64,000 nucleotides of DNA. Source: Nonomuraea polychroma. Its GTDB lineage: Bacteria > Actinomycetota > Actinomycetes > Streptosporangiales > Streptosporangiaceae. Below, piece after piece: positions 57,034 through 64,000 of this stretch. The stretch's first letter is position 1, and each line of letters starts with the position of its first letter. The position numbers and the translations under genes were made by a program. The stretch spans positions 4,960,001 through 5,024,000 of the forward strand of contig NZ_SAUN01000001.1 of assembly GCF_004011505.1 (NCBI RefSeq), written 5' to 3'. The notes below the pieces were generated by a model, which ran no database searches, had not been told where the DNA came from, and saw nothing but the letters and a program-made list of their open reading frames with translations.

Positions 57034-57796
57034 CGGTGGGGGGCGGGGCGTCGGACGGCGGGGTCTCGAGCGGAGTTGACGGCGGGGTCTCGGGCGTGGT
57101 GGTGGCGGAGCTCTGGCCGAGCAGGCGCTCCAGGCGGGCGCCCGTCAGCCGCAGGAACTTGCGGTGCTCCCGGTTACGGTCGAGCACCGCAACCTCCAGC
57201 TGCCCCACCGGCGGCCGCTCCCCTCCCGGCTCCGTCAGCGCCGACAACGCCACCTCCAGCGCGTCGGCCAGCGACATCGACTCCCGGTAACGCTCCTTCA
57301 GCCGGTTGACCACCGCCTCCGCCTGGCCGCCCATGGCCGCGAAACCGTGCTCGTCGAACACCGACCCGTCGAACGTCAACCGGTAGATCGCATCGCTCTC
57401 CGGGGTCTCGCCGACCTCGGCGATCACGACCTCCACCTCGAGCGACTTGATCGACTCGGTGAAGATGCGGCCCAGGTTGGAGGCATAGAGGTTGGCCAGG
57501 CCGCGGCCGGTCACGTCGGTGCGGTCGTAGGTGAAGCCGTTGATGTCGGCGTAGCGGATGCCGCCTCGCCGCAGCTCCTCGAACTCGTTGTAGCGGCCCA
57601 CGGCCGCGAACCCGATGCGGTCGTAAATCTCGCTGATCTTGTGCAGCGCCCGCGACGGGTTGGGCGCCACGAACAACAACCCGTCGACGTACTGCAGCAC
57701 GACGACGGAACGGCCCCGCGCGATGCCCTTGCGCGCGTAATCGGCCTTGTCCCGCATGATCTGCTCAGGGGACGCATATCCAAAAGGCATGGACAC
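56993..57796 (-). CDS. prcA: proteasome subunit alpha
   Basis: A 267-residue alpha subunit forming the outer rings and gate of the 20S proteasome. The gating N-terminus MPFGYASPEQIMRDKADYAR is conserved, and the fold follows (GRSVVVLQYVDGLLFVAPNP; GRYNEFEELRRGGIRYADIN). The C-terminal 40 residues are a variable Pro/Thr-rich tail. GTG 57796 is 9 nt after AAAGGA; ATG 57790 is an alternative. It follows prcB by 15 bp. Confidence 0.96.
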   Translation of the reverse strand: MSMPFGYASPEQIMRDKADYARKGIARGRSVVVLQYVDGLLFVAPNPSRALHKISEIYDRIGFAAVGRYNEFEELRRGGIRYADINGFTYDRTDVTGRGLANLYASNLGRIFTESIKSLEVEVVIAEVGETPESDAIYRLTFDGSVFDEHGFAAMGGQAEAVVNRLKERYRESMSLADALEVALSALTEPGGERPPVGQLEVAVLDRNREHRKFLRLTGARLERLLGQSSATTTPETPPSTPLETPPSDAPPPTGPEGPVDDGSSPL

Positions 57797-57811
57797 GGGC
57801 GGTGGTCCTTT

Positions 57812-58660
57812 CTAGCGCAGCGGGGCGATGGGGCCGTCGGGCGAGATCAATCGGGCTGCCAGCATCTGGTCGACGTAGCCGGAGATCTGCTCCTCGCTCA
57901 GCCGGCGGAAACCGTCGGCGTCGATCACCGCCACGATCGGCCAGATCTTCCTCGTCACGTCGGGACCGCCGGTCGCGGAGTCGTCGTCGGCCGCGTCATA
58001 AAGCGCCTGGATCAGCGTCATCGCCATGTCGTCCGCCGACGCCCCGTCACGATAGAGCTTCTTCAGCGACCCGCGGGCGAAGATCGAGCCCGAGCCGATC
58101 GCGTCGAACCTCTCCCGCTCGTAAGGCCCGCCCGCCACGTCGTAGCTGAAGATGCGCCCCTCGTCCTTGTCCGGGTCGTAGGCGGCGAACAGCGGCACCA
58201 CCACCAGCCCTTGCATGGCCATGGCCAGGTTGCCCCTGATCATGGTGGCCAGCCGGTTGGCCTTGCCCTTCACCGACATGCCCAGGCCTTCGAGCTTCTC
58301 GTAGTGCTCCAGCTCCACGCGGAACAACCGGGCGAACTCGATGCCCGTGCTCGCCGTGCCCGCGATGCCCATGCAGGAGTATTCGTCGGCGCGGAACACC
58401 TTCTCCACGTCACGCTGCGAGATGATGTTGCCCGACGTCGCCCGCCGGTCGCCCGCCATGACCACGCCACCGGCGAAGGTGGCGGCCACGATCGTGGTCG
58501 CGTGCGGAACCTGGTCGCCGATCGGAGTGGCCAGAACCTGATCCCGCTGTGGCAGCAACTCCGGCGCATAAGAGCTCACGAACTCCGTGAACGAGGAGCT
58601 TCCGGTGTTACGGAAAAGATGGTCCACCAAGCCGGCGGGCAGATCCCTGTGCGATGCCAC
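57812..58660 (-). CDS. prcB: proteasome subunit beta
   Basis: A 282-residue precursor of the catalytic subunit. Self-cleavage before Thr55 in HATTIVAATFAGG exposes the N-terminal nucleophile; the propeptide is 54 residues. Supporting active-site features are AGDRRATSGNIISQRDVEKV and GSGSIFARG. GTG 58660 is preceded at good spacing by GGAGGGAG; a longer in-frame TTG start would put that ribosome site inside the gene. Upstream genes endo VII and pup are separated from it by an inserted plus-strand block. Confidence 0.96.
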   Translation of the reverse strand: MASHRDLPAGLVDHLFRNTGSSSFTEFVSSYAPELLPQRDQVLATPIGDQVPHATTIVAATFAGGVVMAGDRRATSGNIISQRDVEKVFRADEYSCMGIAGTASTGIEFARLFRVELEHYEKLEGLGMSVKGKANRLATMIRGNLAMAMQGLVVVPLFAAYDPDKDEGRIFSYDVAGGPYERERFDAIGSGSIFARGSLKKLYRDGASADDMAMTLIQALYDAADDDSATGGPDVTRKIWPIVAVIDADGFRRLSEEQISGYVDQMLAARLISPDGPIAPLR

Positions 58661-58864
58661 GCGACTCCCTCCCAAACGTCAGTGTTCCTAGGGCGACCCT
58701 ACTCATGTTGTGCTGCTGTCTGCACTTCCCACGATCAGCTCACGGCGAACCCACACCCGCGCGACCGCCTGGAACACCGGACCCCGTGTCCAGATCGTTT
58801 CTTTACGCCGCCAACGGCCCATGCGATTGTCGGTATGTCTGCACGTCCTGAACAGGAGGCCGAC

Positions 58865-60232
58865 ATGCGATTCCCCCGCCGGCCTGCGGTGATCGCCGCC
58901 ACCGCCGTCCTCGCGCTCACCTCCTGCGGCACCGGCACCGGCTCCGACCCAGGGAGCATCACGCTCACCATCGCCGCCAACTCCATCCAGGGCGGCAAGA
59001 ACTCCGAGTCGGCCACCTGGATCAAGAACTGGGTGATCCCCGAGTTCGAGAAGACCCACAAGAACGTCAAAGTGCTGTTCCAGCCCAGCGGCGTCGACGA
59101 CGAGCAGTACAAGACGAAGCTCGCGCTCGACCTGAAGTCGAAGGCCGGCGCCGACGTCATCGACGTCGACGGCATCTGGGTCGGCGAGTTCGCCCAGGCC
59201 GGCTACATCAAGCCGCTGGCCGAGGTCGGCGGTCCCACCGTCGAGCAGTGGGAGGGCTGGTCGCAGATCCCGCAGGCCGTGCAGGGGCTGGGCATCTTCG
59301 ACGGCAAGAAGTACGGCCTGCCGCAAGGCACGGACGGCCGCGTCCTGTTCTACAACAAGACCCTCTTCAACAAGGCCGGGCTGCCCGAGACGTGGGAGCC
59401 CACGAGCTGGCAGGACATCCTCGACGCCGGAAACAAGCTCAAAGCCGCCGGCGTGCCCGTCCCCATCCAGATCAACGCCGGCACCGCCATGGGGGAGGCC
59501 ACCACCATGCAAGGCGTGCTCCCGCTGCTGGCCGGCGCCGGCGCCGAGATCTACGCCGACGGCAAGTGGACCGGCGCCTCGCAGGCCGTCAAGGACGTCC
59601 TCGGCTTCTACCAGCAGATCTACGGCGCCAGCGGCCTCGGCGACCCCAAACTCCAGCAAGAGGCCAAAGGCCGCGACAAATCCTTCGCCCAGTTCGCGCA
59701 AGGCAAGATCGGCATCCTCGCCGAGAGCGACTACTTCTGGCGCTCCGTCGTCGAACCCACCGCCGGCGTCGCCCCCATGAAGGACCGCGACCAGGTCGTC
59801 GGCTACGCCAAGATCCCCGCCAAGCAGCCCGGCGCCGGCATCCGCGGCCAGGACCACGTCAGCATGTCCGGCGGCGCCGTACGCGTGCTCAACCCGTTCT
59901 CCAAAAACCCCAGACTCGCCTGGGAACTGCTGGCCTTCATGCACTCCGCCGAGGCGACGAAGACGCAGCTGGCCGGGCAGGTGCGGATCAGCTCCCGCAC
60001 CGACGTCAACACCGAGGTGCTCACCGCCGACCCGATGCTCAAGTACATCGCCGACGAGGTGCTGCCCGTCACCGCCTACCGGCCCGGCCTGGCCGTCTAC
60101 CCGCAGGTGTCCACCGCCCTGCAGGAGGCCACCGCCGCCGTCGTCAGCGGCAAGAGCGCCGACGAGGCGGCCGCCGCCTACCAGGACAAACTGCAGGGAC
60201 TGGTCGGTGGCGCGGCCAACGTCAGCGGCTGA
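58865..60232 (+). CDS. sugar ABC transporter substrate-binding lipoprotein
   Basis: A 455-residue family-1 solute-binding protein. The lipobox LTSC (Cys21) ends a short signal. Typical segments are NWVIPEFEKTHKNVKVLFQP, GADVIDVDGIWVGEFAQAGY, YGLPQGTDGRVLFYNKTLFN and ELLAFMHSAEATKTQL. It would bind an oligosaccharide or polyol. ATG 58865 follows AGGAGG. The permease gene after it is broken and no second permease exists, so this protein lacks its own transporter here, though a shared one elsewhere could serve it. Confidence 0.9.
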   Translation: MRFPRRPAVIAATAVLALTSCGTGTGSDPGSITLTIAANSIQGGKNSESATWIKNWVIPEFEKTHKNVKVLFQPSGVDDEQYKTKLALDLKSKAGADVIDVDGIWVGEFAQAGYIKPLAEVGGPTVEQWEGWSQIPQAVQGLGIFDGKKYGLPQGTDGRVLFYNKTLFNKAGLPETWEPTSWQDILDAGNKLKAAGVPVPIQINAGTAMGEATTMQGVLPLLAGAGAEIYADGKWTGASQAVKDVLGFYQQIYGASGLGDPKLQQEAKGRDKSFAQFAQGKIGILAESDYFWRSVVEPTAGVAPMKDRDQVVGYAKIPAKQPGAGIRGQDHVSMSGGAVRVLNPFSKNPRLAWELLAFMHSAEATKTQLAGQVRISSRTDVNTEVLTADPMLKYIADEVLPVTAYRPGLAVYPQVSTALQEATAAVVSGKSADEAAAAYQDKLQGLVGGAANVSG

Positions 60233-60910
60233 CGCCGCACGACTGGGCACAGGCAGGGCGATCGCGTCGTCCTGCCCGCCCTCGCCCTCATCGCCGTCTT
60301 CCTCGTCTTCCCCGCTTTGTGGACCATCTACCTCGGGCTCACCGGCCTGGCGGCCGCCAACCCCCAGGTCGTCGGCCTCGGCAACTACACCGGCGCGCTC
60401 GAAGACCCCCGCTTCCTCACCTCGCTGTGGCTGACCGTCCTGTACGTCGGCGGCTCCGCCATCATCGGCCAGGCCGGGCTCGGCTTCACCCTGGCCGGGA
60501 TCCTGCGCACCCGCACCGGCCCCGTGCGCCGCCTCGTCGAAGGCGTCGTCCTGCTGTCGTGGATCCCGCCCAGCACTGTCGTCGGCTTCCTGTGGTTCGC
60601 ACTGCTCGACCGCGACGAAGGAACACTCAACGCCCTGCTGCACACCCCCGGATTCGCCTGGCTGCTCGACCACCCGCTGCTGTCGATCATCATCTTCGAC
60701 GTGTGGCGCGGCACCGCGTTCTCGATGATGTTGTACGCCGCCGCACTCGAGAACGTGCCCCCCGCACACCTCGAAACCGCCCGCCTCGCCGACGCCGGCG
60801 TGCTGCAGCAGCCCCGCGACGTCGTCTTCCCCGCATCCGCCGCCACATCCTGACGAACCTGCTGCTCATCAGCCTGTGGACGTTCAACGACTTCACACCG
60901 TTCGTCCCCA
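60233..60910 (+). pseudogene. broken sugar ABC transporter permease
   Basis: A MalF/UgpA-type permease without a usable start. The expected N-terminus (TPHDWAQAGR, 60231-60260) is in a different frame from the first membrane helix (VVLPALALIAVFLVFPALWT), which has no ATG, GTG or usable TTG before it. About 180 residues then read well, through DVWRGTAFSMMLYAAALENV. A one-base loss in a C run at 60829-60832 shifts the frame; RIRRHILTNLLLISLWTFND continues out of frame and then stops being recognisable. The last part of the gene is missing. Confidence 0.8.
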
Positions 60911-60923
60911 GCGGCGGCATCCC

Positions 60924-61057
60924 GGCGGCCTCATCCAGGCCGTCGTCCCCGAAGGCGACGAACCCCCATCGGCACCCGCGCCTGGGCCGTGCCCCGCCGC
61001 AGCCTCATCCACCGCGACGAGACACTCCACACCACCGACCACCAGCGGGCCGTCTGA
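60924..61057 (+). pseudogene. 3' remnant of an unidentified gene
   Basis: After the permease ruin the coding-like pattern resumes as GGLIQAVVPEGDE, shifts frame in a run of five C at about 60963-60967, and ends GTRAWAVPRRSLIHRDETLH then TTDHQRAV and TGA (61055-61057). Third positions are nearly all G or C. It looks like the C-terminus of the gene that followed the transporter before a deletion. Family unknown. Confidence 0.5.
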
Positions 61058-61104
61058 AACCGCGCAGCGTGGCCCTCCGCCCCTCACACGCCATACTGGA
61101 CACC

Positions 61105-62163
61105 ATGACCACCAGGCCATCCAGCCCCACCAGGGACTGGATCCTGCACGTCGACCTCGACCAGTTCATCGCCGCCGTCGAAATCCTCCGCCACCCCGAA
61201 CTCCGCGGCAAACCCGTCGTCGTCGGCGGCAGCGGCGACCCCACCCAGCCCCGCACCGTCGCCGCCACCGCCACCTACGAAGCCCGCGAACACGGCATCC
61301 ACTCCGGCATGCCGCTCCGCACCGCACTCAAACGCTGCCCCGACGCGATCTTCCTGCCCAGCGACCCGCCCGCCTACGAAGCCGCCTCAGAACGCGTCAT
61401 GGCCGTCCTGCGCGAATTCCCCGTCCGCGTCGAAGTCTGGGGCTGGGACGAAGCCTTCATCGGCGCCACCACCGACGACCCAGAAGCCCTCGCCGCCGGC
61501 CTCCAGGACGCCGTACGCGCCCGCACCGACCTGTCCTGCTCCGTCGGCATCGGCGACAACAAACACCAGGCCAAACTCGCCTCCGGCTTCGCCAAACCCG
61601 CCGGGATCTACCGCCTCACCAGCGACAACTGGGCCGAGATCATGAACGCCCGCCCCACCGACGCCCTCTGGGGCATCGGCGCCAAGACCTCCAAAAAACT
61701 CGCCGCCCTCGGCCTGCACACCGTCGCCGACCTCGCCGCCGCCGACCCCGCCGCACTCGCCGGCGCCTTCGGCCCCACCAACGGCCCCTGGTACCGCTAC
61801 CTCGCCCTCGGCAAAGGCGAAGCCGAAGTCGTCACCACACCCTGGATCGCCCGCGGCCACAGCCGCGAAACCACCTTCCCCCACGACCTCACCGACAAGA
61901 CCGAGATCACCCGCCACGTCACCGCCCTCGCCGAACACGTCGCCCATGACGCCGCCACCGCAGGCCGCGAGGTGATCCGCGTCTCCGTCAAAGTCCGCTT
62001 CACCCCGTTCCTGACCCGCACCCGCCAGTCGAAGCTCCCCACCCCCACCGCCGACCCCGACATCCTGGCGCGCACAGCCGTCGCCATCCTCGACCGCTTC
62101 GACCTCACCCGCCCGGTCCGGCTCCTCGGCGTAGCCGTCGACTACACCATGCCGGACAAATAA
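61105..62163 (+). CDS. Y-family DNA polymerase (DinB / Pol IV type)
   Basis: A 352-residue translesion polymerase. Palm metal ligands are Asp17 in HVDLDQFIAAVE and Asp115-Glu116 in WGWDEAF; the latter replaces the usual Ser-Ile/Leu-Asp-Glu by Trp-Gly-Trp-Asp-Glu. Phe21 is at the steric-gate position. The helix-hairpin-helix region is WGIGAKTSKKLAALGLHTVA, and the little-finger domain ends LLGVAVDYTMPDK with no clear clamp-binding QLxLF-type motif. CATACT 7 nt before ATG 61105 suggests a near-leaderless start. Such enzymes bypass damaged bases with low fidelity. Confidence 0.92.
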   Translation: MTTRPSSPTRDWILHVDLDQFIAAVEILRHPELRGKPVVVGGSGDPTQPRTVAATATYEAREHGIHSGMPLRTALKRCPDAIFLPSDPPAYEAASERVMAVLREFPVRVEVWGWDEAFIGATTDDPEALAAGLQDAVRARTDLSCSVGIGDNKHQAKLASGFAKPAGIYRLTSDNWAEIMNARPTDALWGIGAKTSKKLAALGLHTVADLAAADPAALAGAFGPTNGPWYRYLALGKGEAEVVTTPWIARGHSRETTFPHDLTDKTEITRHVTALAEHVAHDAATAGREVIRVSVKVRFTPFLTRTRQSKLPTPTADPDILARTAVAILDRFDLTRPVRLLGVAVDYTMPDK

Positions 62164-62170
62164 CCGGCCC

Positions 62171-63172
62171 TCAGCCCACGCGGGTGGCCCTGGAATAGAA
62201 ATCGGAACGGAGCTCCTCCTCGGCCCGGATCAACTCCGCCAACTCCTCCTCCGAGACCGCCACCTCCTCATAATGATCCGGCGAGGCCGCCTCCACATAC
62301 GAATGCGCCCGCCACACCACCGCCGGATCATCCCTGAACTGCCCGATCCCGGTATTGCACGGCAAACACAACGCATACCGCACGTCACCGGTCCGATGAC
62401 AATGATCCACATGCTCCGGCGGCCGGTCCCGGCACACCACACACAACCCGTGCTGCGCCGCCACCATCTTCTCGACATCCTCATGCCGCAACCGATAACG
62501 CTGCGACAGGTGATAAGTCCGCGTCCGCGCCACGGAACCACCGTCACGCTGCTCCGGCAGAATGACGAAATCCGGCCAGAGAACCTCCCCGTCCAGAAAG
62601 AGGGCGGCCAACTCCAGCAGCATGGTGTTGTCGCCGAAGTGGCCGAGCCCGTTGTTGCAGTTGAAACAGAGAACGCCCCGGACCTGCCCGGTCTCGTGAC
62701 TGTGATCGACGAACGTGCCCGGAACGACCCGGCAGATGGCGCAGAGCCCGCCCTGCTGGGCGAGCATGCGCTCGAAGTCGTCCTCGGTAATCCCGTAACG
62801 GTACTGGAGCAGATAGTTCCGCTCACTGCCGTATTTCTTGATTTTATTGTCGCGGGTAACGACGGCATGACACGGCTTGCAGTAGGTGGTCACCCCGTCC
62901 TTGCTGGCCTTGTTGCTGCCGAACTCGGTCCTGGGCTTAATCTCCGCACACCGAGCGCAGTATTTATGACCATCGGGAACCTGCACCCGATCGCGCACGA
63001 TCTTCCCTTGCTCGGCCATGCGCTTTCGATAACTCTGAGTGGAACGCCTTCTGAAACAGACCTTGCAATATCGCGCGAGCCCATCAGCCATGCGCTTATT
63101 GCGCCCGAACTCGGAGACCGCCTTGGTCTCCCCACAGTCCGGACACTGCTTAGATCCGTCCGGCGGTTCCAC
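62171..63172 (-). CDS. double endonuclease VII-like HNH protein with zinc-finger repeats
   Basis: A 333-residue protein of duplicated parts. Two N-terminal Cys4 zinc-binding modules, CPDCGETKAVSEFG to YCKVC and CARCAEIKPRTEFG to YCKPC, are followed by two recombination endonuclease VII-like domains: GLCAICRVVPGTFVDHSHET to LCFNCNNGLGHF, and GLCVVCRDRPPEHVDHCHRT to LCLPCNTGIGQF. Each has four Cys and the His-Asn core of His-Me/HNH nucleases. It may cleave branched or damaged DNA. It lies 32 bp after pup on the same strand. GTG 63172 follows AAGGGG. Confidence 0.85.
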   Translation of the reverse strand: MEPPDGSKQCPDCGETKAVSEFGRNKRMADGLARYCKVCFRRRSTQSYRKRMAEQGKIVRDRVQVPDGHKYCARCAEIKPRTEFGSNKASKDGVTTYCKPCHAVVTRDNKIKKYGSERNYLLQYRYGITEDDFERMLAQQGGLCAICRVVPGTFVDHSHETGQVRGVLCFNCNNGLGHFGDNTMLLELAALFLDGEVLWPDFVILPEQRDGGSVARTRTYHLSQRYRLRHEDVEKMVAAQHGLCVVCRDRPPEHVDHCHRTGDVRYALCLPCNTGIGQFRDDPAVVWRAHSYVEAASPDHYEEVAVSEEELAELIRAEEELRSDFYSRATRVG

Positions 63173-63204
63173 CCGACTTACCCCTTTCGTCTGTCCGTTT
63201 TGCC

Positions 63205-63414
63205 CTACTCTCCGCCCTTTTGGACGTAAGAGCGCACGAACTCCTCTGCGTTCTCTTCGAGAACTTCGTCTATTTCGTCCAGGATCGAGTCGACGTCGTC
63301 AGTGAGCTTCTCCTGCCGCTCCTGAACGTCAGACGCCTCCGCAGCCTGGGTCTCCTCGACCTCGGCCTCGCGGCGCCCGGTCTGCTTCTGACCGCCGGTG
63401 TCCTTGGTAGCCAT
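63205..63414 (-). CDS. pup: prokaryotic ubiquitin-like protein Pup
   Basis: A 69-residue intrinsically disordered tag attached to proteins for proteasomal degradation. The central coiled-coil region (KLTDDVDSILDEIDEVLEEN) binds the proteasome ATPase. The conserved end is FVRSYVQKGGE: the last residue is Glu, not Gln, so ligation by PafA does not need prior deamidation by Dop. ATG 63414 follows GGAGG. dop and the ATPase gene are not in the window and would lie to the right. Confidence 0.97.
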   Translation of the reverse strand: MATKDTGGQKQTGRREAEVEETQAAEASDVQERQEKLTDDVDSILDEIDEVLEENAEEFVRSYVQKGGE

Positions 63415-63503
63415 GTCCTACCTCCACTTGGGGGACTGCCTCTAGGCATATCTTCCCCGAACCAGCCGACATTTCGCGCCGATCGCCCAGCGATCTTGTC
63501 GGC

Positions 63504-63532
63504 TTGACTAGATAGCGTTCCTATCCAATACT
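63504..63532 (+). promoter_or_regulatory. sigma-70-type promoter
   Basis: TTGACT (63504-63509) and AATACT (63527-63532) with 17-bp spacing precede the membrane protein gene at 63561. Overlapping it is TTGTCGG (63496-63502) with TAGCGT 10 bp further on, which partly resembles the PafBC-dependent damage-promoter pattern. Confidence 0.6.
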
Positions 63533-63560
63533 GGGATGCCGTACCCACAAGGAGGTTGAG

Positions 63561-63968
63561 ATGTCCCCTTCGTCGCTGAGCACCGCGGGTGTGCTCCTCA
63601 TCACAGTCCCCGGAGTCGCCTTCGGCGGCGTCACGTTGCTGAAGTTCCTGATGCGCAACGTCCCGGGCTACTTGGACAACCCGGTCCGCCGGGGCCTGTG
63701 GCGGGCCGGCCACGCGCATGCGGGCGTCCTGGTCCTGTTCAGCCTCGTGGCGATGCTGTACGTCGACCAGGCGAGCCTGCCGGAGGCCGTGAAGGCGCTG
63801 ACGCGCACGCTGATCGTGGCAGCGCCCATTTTGATGCCGCTGGGCTTCTTCCTGTCGGTGGTGCGCCCCACGGACACGAAGCCGAGCAGGCTGATCTGGC
63901 TGACGTTCGCCGGCGGCGCGTGCCTGGCGGCGGGCACGCTGACGCTGGGGATCGGCCTGCTGCTCTGA
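63561..63968 (+). CDS. four-helix membrane protein of unknown function
   Basis: A 135-residue integral membrane protein with four hydrophobic segments: VLLITVPGVAFGGVTLLKFL, HAGVLVLFSLVAMLYV, TLIVAAPILMPLGFFLSV and LTFAGGACLAAGTLTLGIGL. An RRGLWRAGHAHAG motif joins the first two. I do not recognise a function. ATG 63561 has AAGGAGG at good spacing and a clear promoter. It is divergent from pup by 146 bp. The last 32 bases of the window hold no feature. Confidence 0.75.
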   Translation: MSPSSLSTAGVLLITVPGVAFGGVTLLKFLMRNVPGYLDNPVRRGLWRAGHAHAGVLVLFSLVAMLYVDQASLPEAVKALTRTLIVAAPILMPLGFFLSVVRPTDTKPSRLIWLTFAGGACLAAGTLTLGIGLLL

Positions 63969-64000
63969 GGGAGGTGTCAGTCTCCGCCGGTGAGCGCGGC

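Noticed and set aside
57164..58864. Very long plus-strand frame leading into the sugar-binding protein
   Set aside because: It is antisense to prcA and prcB; the real gene begins at ATG 58865 with a ribosome site and lipoprotein signal.
1..64000. tRNA, rRNA, insertion sequence or integrase genes
   Set aside because: No T-loop-like motifs in a cloverleaf context, no transposase-like frames and no terminal inverted repeats with target duplications were noticed by eye; a dedicated scan was not possible.

Overview
The window is high-GC DNA with almost every codon ending in G or C, frequent GTG starts and many 1-14 bp gene overlaps. It carries a complete Pup-proteasome core (pup, prcB, prcA, pafA, pafB, pafC) next to tatA, tatC and a HelY-type helicase. 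This points to a filamentous actinomycete, most likely of the Streptosporangiales (Nonomuraea/Streptosporangium-like). The genus is an inference. No tRNA, rRNA, CRISPR array, insertion sequence or phage gene was seen.

Left part (1-22 kb) is accessory metabolism and regulation. It holds a TetR regulator with an agmatine-to-putrescine pair (aguA, aguB), a scar of broken gene ends, a two-subunit GMC-type dehydrogenase with an in-frame tandem repeat at its border, a second TetR, and a CoA-transferase/CitE-like lyase pair divergent from an FCD-type GntR regulator. A HAD phosphatase and an inositol-monophosphatase-like gene follow, converging on a duplicated stop-codon segment, then a UTRA GntR regulator and a repeat-rich spacer. 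A seven-gene operon at 13.0-20.9 kb combines a peptide ABC importer with a proline iminopeptidase and an aminopeptidase P, and looks like a proline-peptide scavenging unit.

Middle part (22-42.5 kb) holds a 1804-residue secreted protein with two GH43 modules behind a perfect LacI-type operator, decayed gene fragments, a four-gene TelA/VWA/solute-binding cassette, a GH36 alpha-galactosidase, a pectate lyase remnant, and an iron-box-controlled siderophore-interacting protein. It then has a STAS protein, an RNB ribonuclease, a TetR gene with its palindrome, and an ABC exporter. Just upstream of the exporter lies a probable 39-residue Arg/Trp-rich peptide gene, the least familiar item in the window.

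Right part (42.7-64 kb) is the conserved actinobacterial proteasome neighbourhood, mostly on the minus strand: pup, endonuclease VII-like protein, prcB, prcA, secreted protein, pafA, two FKBP lipoproteins, a Cys-containing HTH regulator, DUF3291, pafB, pafC, tatA, tatC, a lipid kinase and helY. A plus-strand block (sugar-binding lipoprotein, broken permease, DinB-type polymerase) interrupts it between prcB and the endonuclease/pup pair. Pup ends in Gly-Gly-Glu, so it needs no deamidation. PafBC, a Y-family polymerase and a nuclease in one neighbourhood suggest links between protein turnover and DNA damage.

Several loci show frameshifts or truncation (about 2.8, 27.6, 35.0 and 60.2-61.0 kb). 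At least eight genes have a TAnnnT hexamer 6-7 nt before the start codon, the signature of leaderless mRNAs.
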